Below are positions 44,633 through 53,935 of a stretch of 64,000 nucleotides of DNA, in pieces. The position numbers and the translations under genes are program-made. The stretch is taken from assembly GCA_964520475.1 (NCBI GenBank), contig CAZFNS010000005.1, positions 1-64,000 of the forward strand, in the 5' to 3' direction. Below the pieces are notes generated by a model. The model was not told the origin of the DNA. It saw nothing but the letters and a program-made list of their open reading frames with translations, and ran no database searches. Every line of letters begins with the position of its first letter. The first letter of the stretch is position 1. This DNA comes from Ruminobacter sp964520475 (GTDB taxonomy: Bacteria > Pseudomonadota > Gammaproteobacteria > Enterobacterales > Succinivibrionaceae).

Positions 44633-45676
44633 TTACTTGGTCTCGGTGTACTCCTTGACGCCGTTGAACTTGACTTCAACGCGGCGGTCGGGGGCGAGGC
44701 ACTCGATTAACTTCTTCTTGTTCTTGACGCCGTCGCACTCCGTTCCGGTGACCGGTCTGGTCTCGCCGAAACCTTCGGCGGAGATGGCGGCCGGGTCAAT
44801 GCCGTCGGCTACGAATTCCTGAACAACGGCCTCGGCGCGCTTCTCGGAGAGCTTCTGGTTGAACTCTTCGGAACCGATGCGGTCGGTGTGGCCCTCAACC
44901 TTGATGGTGAGGTCCTTGACGCCGTCTTCGCGGACTTTCTGGGTCTCGCCGGCGATGGCGCTCTTGCCGTCCTGGCTAAGCTCGGCGCTGTTGAAGCCGA
45001 ACAGGGCCTCGGCGCTCAGGGAAACGGTCTTGCTGACGACCTCGGTCTTGGGCTCGGGCTCGGGAGCGGGGGCCGGAACCGGGGCGGTGTAGCCGCCGAA
45101 CTTATACTCGAGACCGAGGTTCACGGCCATAAGATCCGGGGAGTAACCCCAGTCCTTGTCCTCGATGATGTCGTGCGCGTACATGTACTCAAGACGAACC
45201 AGGAAATCCTCGCCGAGACCCAGGCGGGCGCCCGCGCCGAGCAGCGGAACGGGACCGGAGGCGGTGTGGTTGGCGACGTCGTCCTTGACGTTGGCGTACA
45301 GGGCGCCTACCTTAAAGAAAATGTCCGAGCTTTCGGTGATGGGGATAGCCGGGACAAGGGACAGCTCGGCGCCGTGGACGAAGTAGTCGCCGGCCTTGGA
45401 GCCGTCAGGCAGCCTGCCCTTGTTCGAGAACTTGCCCAGGTAGTCGTAACCGAGCTCGATCCCGAGGAAGCTGGCGATGTTGTAGCCGCCGTACAGGCCG
45501 AAATCCCAGTTGTGGGTATCTTTGTGGTCAATCGGGTCGATCCAGCGGCCGGTGTGACCCGACACGTGGCTCCAGCCGGTCTTGACGCCGACGTAACCCG
45601 TCATAGGCTCCGCCGCGTAGACGCCCGAACTCATTAAAGCGGCAGCTACGGCCGCAGCTAATAAACTCTTCTTCAT
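44633..45676 (-). CDS. ompA: OmpA-family outer-membrane protein
   Basis: A 347-residue protein with a signal peptide (MKKSLLAAAV to VYA, about 1-21), an N-terminal eight-strand beta-barrel (about 25-195), a Pro/Glu linker (APVPAPAPEPEPK) and a C-terminal peptidoglycan-binding OmpA domain with VEGHTDRIGSEEFNQKLSEKRA and CDGVKNKKKLIECLAPDRRVEV. Start at MKKS by the signal peptide; the longer frame adds polar residues. It anchors the outer membrane to the wall. Confidence 0.93.
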   Translation of the reverse strand: MKKSLLAAAVAAALMSSGVYAAEPMTGYVGVKTGWSHVSGHTGRWIDPIDHKDTHNWDFGLYGGYNIASFLGIELGYDYLGKFSNKGRLPDGSKAGDYFVHGAELSLVPAIPITESSDIFFKVGALYANVKDDVANHTASGPVPLLGAGARLGLGEDFLVRLEYMYAHDIIEDKDWGYSPDLMAVNLGLEYKFGGYTAPVPAPAPEPEPKTEVVSKTVSLSAEALFGFNSAELSQDGKSAIAGETQKVREDGVKDLTIKVEGHTDRIGSEEFNQKLSEKRAEAVVQEFVADGIDPAAISAEGFGETRPVTGTECDGVKNKKKLIECLAPDRRVEVKFNGVKEYTETK

Positions 45677-45865
45677 AACAATATCGTTCCTATGTGACTT
45701 TATAATTGGTTTTTGTACGTTTGTGCTTTTGTTTTTCACCGGGCGGCCCTTGCCGCGCCAGTGATTGCCATTTTATATTAAAGATTTACAAAGATCAAAT
45801 ATTTTGTGACATTCTCCGCATTATTTCACGCGAAAACCCTTTCACGCCGGCTCGCCGCGAGCCGG

Positions 45866-46519
45866 TCAGAAAACCGGGACGGGAACTTCCCCGGCATCCT
45901 TCCTGAACTTGTAGATCTGCTCCATGACCATGTCGACGATCTGGCGGTTGCACTCCACGATGTCGGCGCTTCTGCCGTCGACGTACATAACCGTGTAGCC
46001 GAGCAGGGTGGCGCACACGTAGTTCGACGCTCTCTCCGCGTCGAGATCCCGGGGAAGCTCCTCCCTTTTGACGGCCTCGTTCAGAATGGTGGTGAAATTT
46101 CTCATGAAGTCGTCGTTCATGCCGTCGAGCAGACCTCTGATCCTTTTGCTGCCGTGGTTGCCCCATAAAACGCTGTGCACTATTTTCAGGAAATACACGT
46201 TGTTTTTGTCCCTGAGCGCCGTGTCGAGGACGTAAAGGCACTCCCTGAGCTTGGCGAGCGGCGACACGCTTTCGGCGGCGATCATGTCCACCGCGTAAAA
46301 CAGGTTGCTCTCGTTGGCGATCATTTCCCGGCACAGTTCGATAAAAAGATCGTCCTTGTTCTGGAAATACCAGTATATGGCCCCCCTGGTCACCCCCATG
46401 GCTCCGGCGATGTCGTTCAGGTTGGTTTTCTCATAGCCTTTTTCGCAGAAAAGCTGTTTGGCGACGTCCATGATGCCCTGCCGGGTCTTTAAAGCTTCTT
46501 CTTTTGTTTTTCGCGCCAT
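45866..46519 (-). CDS. acrR: TetR-family repressor, AcrR-like
   Basis: A 217-residue regulator with the N-terminal start MARKTKEEALKTRQGIMDVA and the helix-turn-helix AGAMGVTRGAIYWYFQNKDD, very close to E. coli AcrR. The C-terminal ligand-binding domain is more diverged. It is divergent from acrAB, so it probably represses the pump and itself from the shared spacer. Confidence 0.92.
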   Translation of the reverse strand: MARKTKEEALKTRQGIMDVAKQLFCEKGYEKTNLNDIAGAMGVTRGAIYWYFQNKDDLFIELCREMIANESNLFYAVDMIAAESVSPLAKLRECLYVLDTALRDKNNVYFLKIVHSVLWGNHGSKRIRGLLDGMNDDFMRNFTTILNEAVKREELPRDLDAERASNYVCATLLGYTVMYVDGRSADIVECNRQIVDMVMEQIYKFRKDAGEVPVPVF

Positions 46520-46614
46520 TTTCTGTTATATCCGGGATTCCTCGCGCCCGCGGGCCGGCCGCGGCTTTTCGGGCCGGACGGTTCCGAACCCGGCCCGTTT
46601 TCCAATTATACACT

Positions 46615-46631
46615 GATCGATATATACGATC
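46615..46631. promoter_or_regulatory. Candidate AcrR operator
   Basis: GATCGATATATACGATC is a perfect inverted repeat (GATCG / CGATC around seven bases) in the acrR-acrA spacer. TATGTATGTATA just downstream recalls the TACATACA-type half-sites of the E. coli AcrR operator. Binding is inferred. Confidence 0.5.
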
Positions 46632-46668
46632 TGTTATGTATGTATAGAAAAAAGGGCGGAAAACATAA

Positions 46669-46674
46669 TATAAT
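46669..46674 (+). promoter_or_regulatory. -10 element of acrAB
   Basis: TATAAT 39 bases before the acrA ATG and about 40 bases downstream of the palindromic candidate operator. Confidence 0.5.
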
Positions 46675-46712
46675 CGGGTGATAATCAGCAGAATTGGAGC
46701 ACAGCAAAGCAC

Positions 46713-48064
46713 ATGAAACCGAATTTTAAAAATATCGCCGGAATTATCGCCGTCGTCTCGGCGGCTTCCTTCCTCTCGGCCTGCGGCGAAGGCCAGCAGG
46801 GGCAGCTGGGGGGCATGCCGCCCCAGCCCGTTGACGTCGCCCCGGTGAAAATCGGCGACGTGCCCGTGATATCGTCCCTCATAGGCAGGGCGACGGCCGT
46901 GCGCACCGCGGAGATCCGTCCCCAGGTGTCGGGCGTGATCCTGAAAAGATTTTTCACCGAGGGCGCGGTGGTGAAGCAGGGCGATCAGCTGTACCAGATC
47001 GACCCCGCCGCCTACGAGGCCCAGCTCGCCAGCGCCAGGGCGGCCCTGGCCCAGGCCGAGGCGAACCTCTACACCGCCCAGCTGAAATTCGGCAGATACA
47101 GCAAGCTGATCAACACCAATTCCATCAGCAAACAGGAATACGACGACTCCCTCGCGGGGAACAAGGCGGCCGAGGCCCAGGTTCTTTCCGCCAAGGCGGC
47201 CGTCAAATCCGCGGAAATAAATCTCGCCTACACCAAGGTTTACGCCCCGATTACCGGCACGATCGGACGCTCCAACGCCACCGAAGGCGCCCTGGTCACC
47301 AACGGCCAGGCCAACCCGATGGCGACGATCCAGCAGCTCGACCCGATGTACGTGGATCTGAACATGTCCGTCACGGATCACCTCAATCTCAAGAGGAGCC
47401 TCGCAAACGGCGCGTATGAGACCACCGAGCAAGCCGGACAGGTCAGTCTCTTCCTCGAGAACGGCGAGCCCCTCGATGAAAAGGGCGTCCTCGAGTTCTC
47501 CGAGGTCACCGTCGACGAGACGATGGGCACGGTCACGGTGCGCGTGAAGGTGCCGAACCCGAACGGCTACCTGCTGCCGGGCATGTACATCAAGGCCGAC
47601 ATTAACCAGGGCGTGCGGAAAAACACCCTGCTGGTGCCCCAGATCTCCGTCCTCAGGCAGAACAACGGCACGACCGTCGTCTACACGCTGTCCCCGGACA
47701 ACGTCATCACGGCGCAGACCGTCGTTCTGGGGGGAGAAAGCGGGCATGACTACATCATCAGATCCGGAGTCACGGCGACGGATCGGGTGGTGACCTCCAA
47801 TCTGCAGAAAATCGGCCCGGGCATGACGGTCACTCCCGTCGAGCCTCAGCCCGAAACTCAGGCCGAGNNNNNNNNNNNNNNNNNNNNNNNNNNNNNNNNN
47901 NNNNNNNNNNNNNNNNNNNNNNNNNNNNNNNNNNNNNNNNNNNNNNNNNNNNNNNNNNNNNNNNNNNCGGCCCGGGCATGACGGTCACTCCCGTCGAGCC
48001 TCAGCCCGAAACTCAGGCCGAGTCTCAGAACGAGCCTCAGAAAGAGCAGTCCGGCAAACAGTAA
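46713..48064 (+). CDS. acrA: RND efflux periplasmic adaptor AcrA (interrupted by an assembly gap)
   Basis: Periplasmic adaptor joining the AcrB pump to a TolC-type channel. It is a lipoprotein: lipobox LSAC with Cys24. It has the lipoyl halves (RPQVSGVILKRFFTEGAVVKQG and LAYTKVYAPITGTIG segments), a coiled-coil hairpin, and the beta-barrel and membrane-proximal domains. A run of 100 N (47868-47967) breaks the frame, but 55 bases before and after it are identical. Collapsing them gives a continuous 398-residue protein with a Gln/Glu-rich tail, stop at 48062-48064 (E. coli 397). No tolC is in the window. Confidence 0.92.
47813..48022. repeat. 55-bp duplication flanking a 100-N assembly gap
   Basis: Bases 47813-47867 and 47968-48022 are identical, with 100 N between. 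This is the signature of two contig ends that overlap but were not merged. The true genome most likely has one copy and no gap here. Confidence 0.9.
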
Positions 48065-48078
48065 AGGAAAGAATCCCC

Positions 48079-51000
48079 ATGGTACGTTTTTTTATTGATC
48101 GACCGATATTCGCTTGGGTAATCGCGATAGTGGTAATGCTCGCCGGCCTCCTCGCGATTAACACCCTGCCGATTTCGCAGTACCCGACCATCGCTCCCCC
48201 GACCGTGAGCATCCGCTCGCGTTACCCGGGCGCGAACGCGGAAACCGTCGAAAACACCATCACCAAGGTTATCGAGCAGAACATGATCGGCCTGGACGGC
48301 TACATGTACATGAGTTCCTCGTCCGACGGCTACGGCTCGTCCGAAATCAAAATCACCTTCGAGCCGGGCACCAATCCCGACATCGCGCAGGTGCAGGTGC
48401 AGAACAAACTGGATCAGTGCACGTCCCAGCTCCCGGCGGTGGTGCAGCAGAACGGCATCGACGTCAAAAAAAGCACCGACACGTTCCTCATGGTGGTCGG
48501 CCTGATCGCCAAGGACCCCGGCGTTTCCGAATTCGACCTGTCGGACTACGCCGAGTCGGTCATGAAGGAACCTCTCAGCCGCATCGAGGGCGTGGGCGAC
48601 ATCAGCGTGTTCGGTTCGGAATACTCCATGCGCATCTGGGTATCGCCCGATAAGCTGAACAACTACAATCTGACGGTCACGGAAATCGAAAACGCCATCC
48701 TGCAGCAGAACGCCCAGGTTACCTACGGCGCCCTCGGAAACGCCCCCGCCGTGCCCGGACAGCTGTACACCTACACCATCAAGGGTCAGTCCCGCCTCAG
48801 CACCATCGAACAGTTCCAGGACATCGTCATCCGCATGAACACCGACGGTTCGGCGGTGCGGCTCAGGGACGTCGCCCGCATCGAGCTGGGCACCGAAAAC
48901 TACCAGTTCGTCGGCGAATACAACAAGCAGCCGAGCACCGGCATAGGAATCAGGCTGGCGTCGGGAGCCAACGCCCTCGGCACCGCGCAGCGGGTCGTAA
49001 AGGAAGTGGACCGTCTGAGGCAGTACATGCCCAAATCCTACGACGTCGTCTACCCCTTCGACACGACCCCGTTCATCAAGATTTCCATCAACGAAGTCGT
49101 GCACACGCTGTTTGAGGCCATCGTCCTCGTGTTCCTGGTCATGTACGTGTTCCTGCAGAACGTCAGGGCGACCCTGATCCCGACGATAACGGTGCCCGTG
49201 GTGCTGCTGGGCACGTTCGCCATAATGTCCGTGCTCGGCTTCTCCATCAACACGCTCACCATGTTCGGCCTGGTGCTGGCCATCGGCCTCCTGGTCGACG
49301 ACGCCATAGTGGTGGTGGAAAACGTGGAGCGCATAATGGACAGCGAGCGGCTCAGCCCGTATAAAGCCACCCAGAAATCCATGGATCAGATTACCGGCGC
49401 CCTCATCGGAATCGCGCTGGTGCTCTCGGCCGTGTTCATCCCGATGGCCTTCTTCGGCGGCTCCACCGGCGTCATCTACCGGCAGTTCTCCATAACCATC
49501 GTGTCGGCTATGGGTCTGTCCGTGTTCACGGCCCTGACGCTTACCCCGGCCCTCTGCGCCACCATCCTGAAGGACAAAAACGTCGCCCCCGAATACCGCG
49601 GCTTCTTCGGCATGATCGCCAAGATGAAGGACGCGGTGGCCGACGGTCTGAGCCGGTTGCTTCTCGGCAAGTTCTTCAAGGTCTTCAACAGATCTTTCAG
49701 GTACTGCACCGACATGTACGTGAAGTTCGTCAGGTACGTGGTGAAAACCCTGGCTCTGTACGTCTTCCTGTACGTCATCATCTGCGTCATCACCGGGTTC
49801 ATGTTCCTGAGGATCCCCAAGTCGTTCCTTCCCGAAGAGGACCAGGGCGTGCTCATGGCCATGGTTCAGCTGCCCTCCGGAGCAACCTTGGAAAGAACGC
49901 TGAGCGTGCTCAACAAGCTTAGCGATTACTTCCTCACCGAGGAAAAGGAGAACGTTATGTCCGTCATGGGCGTCGGCGGTTTCTCCTTCGCCGGAAGCGG
50001 CCAGAACGCGGGTATGGCGTTCGTCAAGCTGAAAGACTGGAGCCTGAGAAAGCGCCACGACCAGCACGCCAAGGAAATCGTCAAAAGGGCGTTCCCCCAT
50101 CTGATGGCCATCAGGGAAGGTCTGGTTTACGCGTTCAACGTGCCGGCGATCCCCGAACTCGGCACCGCGGCCGGTTTCGACCTGTTTATCCAGGACCAGT
50201 CCCAGCTGGGGCACCAGAAACTCATGGACGTGCGCCAGCAAGTCATCAACGCCACCAGAGAGCCTCATTCCGCGGAGCTTCTGACCAGGGTAAGAGCGAA
50301 CGGCATGGACGACACGCCCATGCTCAGAATCGACGTCGACTACGCCAAGGCTCTGTCTCAGCAGCTCTCCATCAACGAGGTGAACCACACCCTGTCCGTC
50401 GCCTGGGGTTCCTCCTACATCGACGACTTCATGGACAGGAACCGCATCAAGAAGGTTTACGTGCAGGCCGAGGCGGAATCCCGCATGAGCGAGGACGACT
50501 TCAGGAAATGGCACGTGCGCAACAACGCGGGCAAGCTGGTGCCGTTCTCGTCCTTCGCGAAATCGTCCTGGGACGTGGGCTCGCCGCGTCTGGAACGCTT
50601 CAACGGCGTGGCCGCGGTTGAAATCAACGGCGAGGCCGCCGCGGGCATATCCACCGGACAGGCCATGGACGAAATGATCAGGCTCGTCGACAACATCGCG
50701 CCGGGCTACAGCATCGCGTGGAACGGCATTTCCTTCCAGGAGCGCCAGGCGAGCGCGAACTCGGCCTCGCTCTACTCGATCTCGCTGCTGTTCGTGTTCC
50801 TGTGCCTCGCGGCCCTGTATGAAAGCTGGAGCATCCCGTTCGCGGTAATGCTGGTGGTGCCGCTCGGCATCATCGGCGCCGTGGGCGCGGCCTACCTGAC
50901 CCAGCAGTTCCCGGCGCTGTTCCCCTGGACCAACCCGCTCGAGAACGACGTGTACTTCCAGGTGGGTCTGCTGACGACCGTGGGCCTTTCCGCTAAGAAC

Positions 51001-51345
51001 GCGATTCTGATCGTGGAATTCGCCAAGGAGCTTTACGACAAGGGCAAGCGCCTGTCGGAGTCCGTGGTCGAGGCGGCCAAGATCAGGCTTCGTCCCATCC
51101 TCATGACCTCCTTCGCGTTCGTGCTCGGCGTGCTGCCGCTCGCCATCAGCACCGGCGCGGGCGCCGCCGGCCGCAACGAGATCGGCATCTGCGTTATCGG
51201 CGGCATGCTGTCGGCCACGCTGCTCGCGATATTCTTCGTGCCGGTGTTCTTCGTGCTGATCATGAGGTACTTCACCAAGTACAAGCCGAAGGCGCTCAAA
51301 CTGCAGGAGCAGGAGGCCATGGATAAGGCTCAGACCCAGTCCTAA
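48079..51345 (+). CDS. acrB: RND multidrug efflux transporter AcrB
   Basis: Proton-driven inner-membrane pump of the HAE1 family. The 1088-residue protein has FFIDRPIFAWVIAIVVMLAG in TM1, the proton-relay aspartates Asp407 and Asp408 in GLLVDDAIVVVEN, the TM10 lysine in GLSAKNAILIVEFAKEL, and two large periplasmic porter loops. Residue numbering of the relay matches E. coli AcrB (1049), so extra length lies after TM4. It starts 14 bases after acrA. Confidence 0.97.
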   Translation: MVRFFIDRPIFAWVIAIVVMLAGLLAINTLPISQYPTIAPPTVSIRSRYPGANAETVENTITKVIEQNMIGLDGYMYMSSSSDGYGSSEIKITFEPGTNPDIAQVQVQNKLDQCTSQLPAVVQQNGIDVKKSTDTFLMVVGLIAKDPGVSEFDLSDYAESVMKEPLSRIEGVGDISVFGSEYSMRIWVSPDKLNNYNLTVTEIENAILQQNAQVTYGALGNAPAVPGQLYTYTIKGQSRLSTIEQFQDIVIRMNTDGSAVRLRDVARIELGTENYQFVGEYNKQPSTGIGIRLASGANALGTAQRVVKEVDRLRQYMPKSYDVVYPFDTTPFIKISINEVVHTLFEAIVLVFLVMYVFLQNVRATLIPTITVPVVLLGTFAIMSVLGFSINTLTMFGLVLAIGLLVDDAIVVVENVERIMDSERLSPYKATQKSMDQITGALIGIALVLSAVFIPMAFFGGSTGVIYRQFSITIVSAMGLSVFTALTLTPALCATILKDKNVAPEYRGFFGMIAKMKDAVADGLSRLLLGKFFKVFNRSFRYCTDMYVKFVRYVVKTLALYVFLYVIICVITGFMFLRIPKSFLPEEDQGVLMAMVQLPSGATLERTLSVLNKLSDYFLTEEKENVMSVMGVGGFSFAGSGQNAGMAFVKLKDWSLRKRHDQHAKEIVKRAFPHLMAIREGLVYAFNVPAIPELGTAAGFDLFIQDQSQLGHQKLMDVRQQVINATREPHSAELLTRVRANGMDDTPMLRIDVDYAKALSQQLSINEVNHTLSVAWGSSYIDDFMDRNRIKKVYVQAEAESRMSEDDFRKWHVRNNAGKLVPFSSFAKSSWDVGSPRLERFNGVAAVEINGEAAAGISTGQAMDEMIRLVDNIAPGYSIAWNGISFQERQASANSASLYSISLLFVFLCLAALYESWSIPFAVMLVVPLGIIGAVGAAYLTQQFPALFPWTNPLENDVYFQVGLLTTVGLSAKNAILIVEFAKELYDKGKRLSESVVEAAKIRLRPILMTSFAFVLGVLPLAISTGAGAAGRNEIGICVIGGMLSATLLAIFFVPVFFVLIMRYFTKYKPKALKLQEQEAMDKAQTQS

Positions 51346-51362
51346 GGTCTCGTCAAAACATG

Positions 51363-51394
51363 AAAAAGAGGAACCGCGGGTTCCTCTTTTTTTT
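51363..51394 (+). terminator. Terminator after acrB
   Basis: AAGAGGAACC pairs with GGTTCCTCTT across a three-base loop and is followed by a T-run. Confidence 0.9.
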
Positions 51395-51519
51395 GCCCGG
51401 CGCGAAGAGACGTTTTCCCGGACGGAAACGGACGTTCCGGCGCCGGCCCGCCGCGCGGTCTCTTGCAATAATCGCTTCATGATATAAACTTGGTATGTAC
51501 GGTTAAAAGGACGCGCGAT

Positions 51520-52125
51520 ATGAAGCATAAGATTGTGCTGGCCACGGGCAATCCGGCCAAGTGCCGCGAATTCGGCGGCATGCTCGAAAACACCGATATC
51601 GAAATCATTCCCCAAAGCGCTTTCAACGTTCCCGCCGCGGCGGAAACCGGCGCCACCTTTGTGGAAAACGCCATCATCAAAGCGCGCAACGCCGCCGCTT
51701 TCAGCGGCCTGCCCGCCATCGCGGACGACTCGGGACTCGAGGTCGACGCCCTGAACGGCCGTCCGGGGGTTTACTCCTCGCGCTACAGCGGCGAAGACGC
51801 GACCGACGAGCGTAATCTCGACAAACTTATCGGGGAGATATCCCGGCTGCCGGAAAACCGCAGAAGGGCGAGGTACTGGTGCGTGCTGGTCTACATGCGG
51901 CACGCCGAGGATCCCACGCCGGTTATCTGCCAGAAATCCTGGGAAGGCAGAATCATCACCGAAAAGCGCGGCTCGAACGGTTTCGGCTACGATCCCGCCT
52001 TTCTGATCCCGATCCTCGGCCAGACCGCGGCGGAGATCTCCCCCGAGCTCAAGAACAAACTGAGCCACCGCGGGCAGGCCATGGCCGAAATGTACCGGGT
52101 GCTGACGCGGATCTACGGGGACTGA
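51520..52125 (+). CDS. rdgB: Non-canonical purine NTP pyrophosphatase (RdgB/HAM1)
   Basis: Hydrolyses dITP, XTP and ITP to keep them out of DNA and RNA. The 201-residue protein has the N-terminal ATGNPAKCREF, FVENAIIKARNAA, the catalytic ADDSGLEVDAL and the C-terminal GSNGFGYDPAF. AAAGGA precedes the ATG at 51520. It is adjacent to hemW, the conserved order in proteobacteria. Confidence 0.96.
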   Translation: MKHKIVLATGNPAKCREFGGMLENTDIEIIPQSAFNVPAAAETGATFVENAIIKARNAAAFSGLPAIADDSGLEVDALNGRPGVYSSRYSGEDATDERNLDKLIGEISRLPENRRRARYWCVLVYMRHAEDPTPVICQKSWEGRIITEKRGSNGFGYDPAFLIPILGQTAAEISPELKNKLSHRGQAMAEMYRVLTRIYGD

Positions 52126-52126
52126 C

Positions 52127-53263
52127 ATGGATATCCCGGAGCTCGGAATATACCTGCATATCCCCTTCTGCGCGCGGAAATGCCCGTACTGCGACTTCTA
52201 CTCCGAGGTTAACGCCTCCGCAAGCGTCATGAACGCGTACGCGGACGCTCTTATCCGGGAATTGTCCGGATACGCGGACGCCGCCGGGAACCGGACGATC
52301 CGATCCGTTTACATCGGCGGCGGCACTCCTTCGCTGCTGCCGCCTGACCGCGTCGCGGCCGTGCTCGACTGCGTCGGAACCCGTTTCGACTGCGCCGCGG
52401 ATATGGAGATCAGCATGGAGGCCAACCCCGGAACCCTGACCCCCGCTTCCGCCGAGGCTTTCAAAGCCGCGGGGGTAAACAGAATCAGCCTCGGCGTGCA
52501 GTCGCTCGGCGACGCTGACCTGAAAGCCCTGGGGCGCATCCACGACCGCGCCGGGGCGCTCAAAGCGCTGGAAACCGTAAGCTCGCGCTTTGACAACTTC
52601 AACGTCGATCTCATGCACGGGCTCCCGGGACAGACGGCGGACGGCGCCCTGCGCGATCTTGAAGAAGCGCTCGCCTTTAATCCGAAGCACGTCTCCTGGT
52701 ACCAGCTGACCGTCGAGGAAGGCACGCCTTTCGGGAAGAATCCCCCGGTTCTCCCCGACGACGACACGGTCGCGGAAATTTCCCGGCGCGGCGGGGAACT
52801 GCTCGAAGCGTCGGGTTACTCCCGCTACGAGGTAAGCGCCTTCGCCCGTCCGGGCTTCGTCTGCCGGCATAATCTTAACTACTGGGAATACGGGGACTAC
52901 CTGGCCGCGGGGGCGGGCGCCCACAGCAAACTGACCGCCGGCGGCCGCATAACCAGACAGGCGCGGATCGAAGACGTCGGCGCGTACGTCGCGGCGGTTA
53001 ACGGCGGGGGCTCTTTTTACGCCGTAAACGAAACCGTCCCCGCGGAAAACATTCCGTTCGAGTACCTGCTTAACAGACTGAGGTATTTCCGGCCGTTCGC
53101 GTTCGCGGAATACGAGCGGCGCACCGGTTTGAAATTCGCGGACATCCTGCCCGCATTCCGCAAGTTCGCGGCGGAGGGACTGGCGGTAATCGCGGACGAA
53201 ACCGTAACCGTAACGCCGAAAGGGCGCCTGTTTTTGAACCGGATGCTCAGGGAATTTATCTGA
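52127..53263 (+). CDS. hemW: Radical SAM heme chaperone HemW
   Basis: A 378-residue protein (same as E. coli) with the radical-SAM cluster motif CARKCPYC (Cys15, Cys19, Cys22), GGGTPSLL, and the C-terminal HemN domain. HemW-type proteins lack coproporphyrinogen dehydrogenase activity and instead bind heme for delivery to respiratory enzymes. The start is two bases after rdgB. Confidence 0.94.
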   Translation: MDIPELGIYLHIPFCARKCPYCDFYSEVNASASVMNAYADALIRELSGYADAAGNRTIRSVYIGGGTPSLLPPDRVAAVLDCVGTRFDCAADMEISMEANPGTLTPASAEAFKAAGVNRISLGVQSLGDADLKALGRIHDRAGALKALETVSSRFDNFNVDLMHGLPGQTADGALRDLEEALAFNPKHVSWYQLTVEEGTPFGKNPPVLPDDDTVAEISRRGGELLEASGYSRYEVSAFARPGFVCRHNLNYWEYGDYLAAGAGAHSKLTAGGRITRQARIEDVGAYVAAVNGGGSFYAVNETVPAENIPFEYLLNRLRYFRPFAFAEYERRTGLKFADILPAFRKFAAEGLAVIADETVTVTPKGRLFLNRMLREFI

Positions 53264-53284
53264 AAGGGGATGTCGGAGAAGAAG

Positions 53285-53361
53285 TGGTGCGTCTTATTGG
53301 ACTCGAACCAACGACCCCCACCATGTCAAGGTGATGCTCTAACCAGCTGAGCTAAAGACGC
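53285..53361 (-). tRNA. tRNA-Val (anticodon GAC)
   Basis: A 77-base tRNA on the minus strand. The acceptor arms GCGTCTT and AAGACGC pair perfectly, CCA is encoded, the D-arm has AGCTCAGCTGGTTAGAGC and the T-arm GGTTCGAGTCC. The anticodon loop TTGACAT reads GAC (53325-53327). It reads Val GUC/GUU codons. Confidence 0.97.
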
Positions 53362-53518
53362 ACTTCTGAGTGACTTTGCATATAGTACACTATTATTTTT
53401 CAAATGCAAATTTATTTTGGAAAAATTCACGATTTTTGGGGAAATTTTGCTTAAAACCCCGCCAAGGCCCGTAAAAACCGTCATTTCTTAAACGCGGCTC
53501 CAGCGTAGATATAATATC

Positions 53519-53545
53519 GGAATTTAAACTCTGCGCTTAAATTCC
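53519..53545. repeat. Inverted repeat in the tRNA-Val/flavodoxin spacer
   Basis: GGAATTTAA and TTAAATTCC form a perfect 9-bp stem around nine bases. There is no T-run in either direction, so it is not an obvious terminator. Confidence 0.4.
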
Positions 53546-53935
53546 GACGGAGCCGGCGCCGGAGCTCCGGATCCCGTTACGCTCTCCCCGGCACTGCGGC
53601 CTCCCGATATCGACCCGGTCGCGTCGTCCCGGAAACCGCCGCGGCCGCCCCGGCCGAAGAACACGCCCCGCCGAATCATGCCGCCCCGCCGTCGGGGTAT
53701 TCCTGCCGGAATCCGCGTAAAACGGGGGAACCGGCGCCGGGCTTTCGTCATAATACGCAAAAAGCTCCCTTGACACCGGCTTCGTTTCGCCGTCCGGACA
53801 AGGCAGGCCGTGCGGCTTGAAAGTCAGCTCATAGGTCCGCCTCTGAACCGCGATAAATTTCGCGAATTCCGCGCCGGTGTCGGGGCCGATGATTTCCCCG
53901 GCCGGTTCTCTCTGAAAAATGACCGCTCTCGCCCC
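53537..53935 (-). pseudogene. Open frame directly after the flavodoxin stop; possible gene remnant
   Basis: Immediately after the flavodoxin TGA the same minus-strand frame stays open for about 133 codons. The first 75 or so look protein-like (for example EFAKFIAVQRRTYELTF and PHGLPCPDGETKPVSRELF); the rest is Arg/Gly-rich and looks like noise. There is no good ATG or ribosome site. It may be the remnant of a lost gene. I do not recognise a family. The rest of the 53362-53935 spacer shows nothing else. Confidence 0.3.

Noticed and set aside
47968..47981. Frameshifted end of acrA after the N-gap
   Set aside because: The frame break comes from the artificial gap length and duplicated 55 bases. 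Collapsing the overlap restores the frame.
48037..52128. 1363-codon open frame antisense to acrB and rdgB
   Set aside because: It runs opposite two well-identified genes and is His/Gly/Arg-rich. Long antisense frames are common in GC-rich coding DNA.
53524..53760. Arg/Gly-rich 78-codon minus-strand open frame
   Set aside because: It is in another frame of the same stretch as the possible remnant, is low complexity and lacks a ribosome site.
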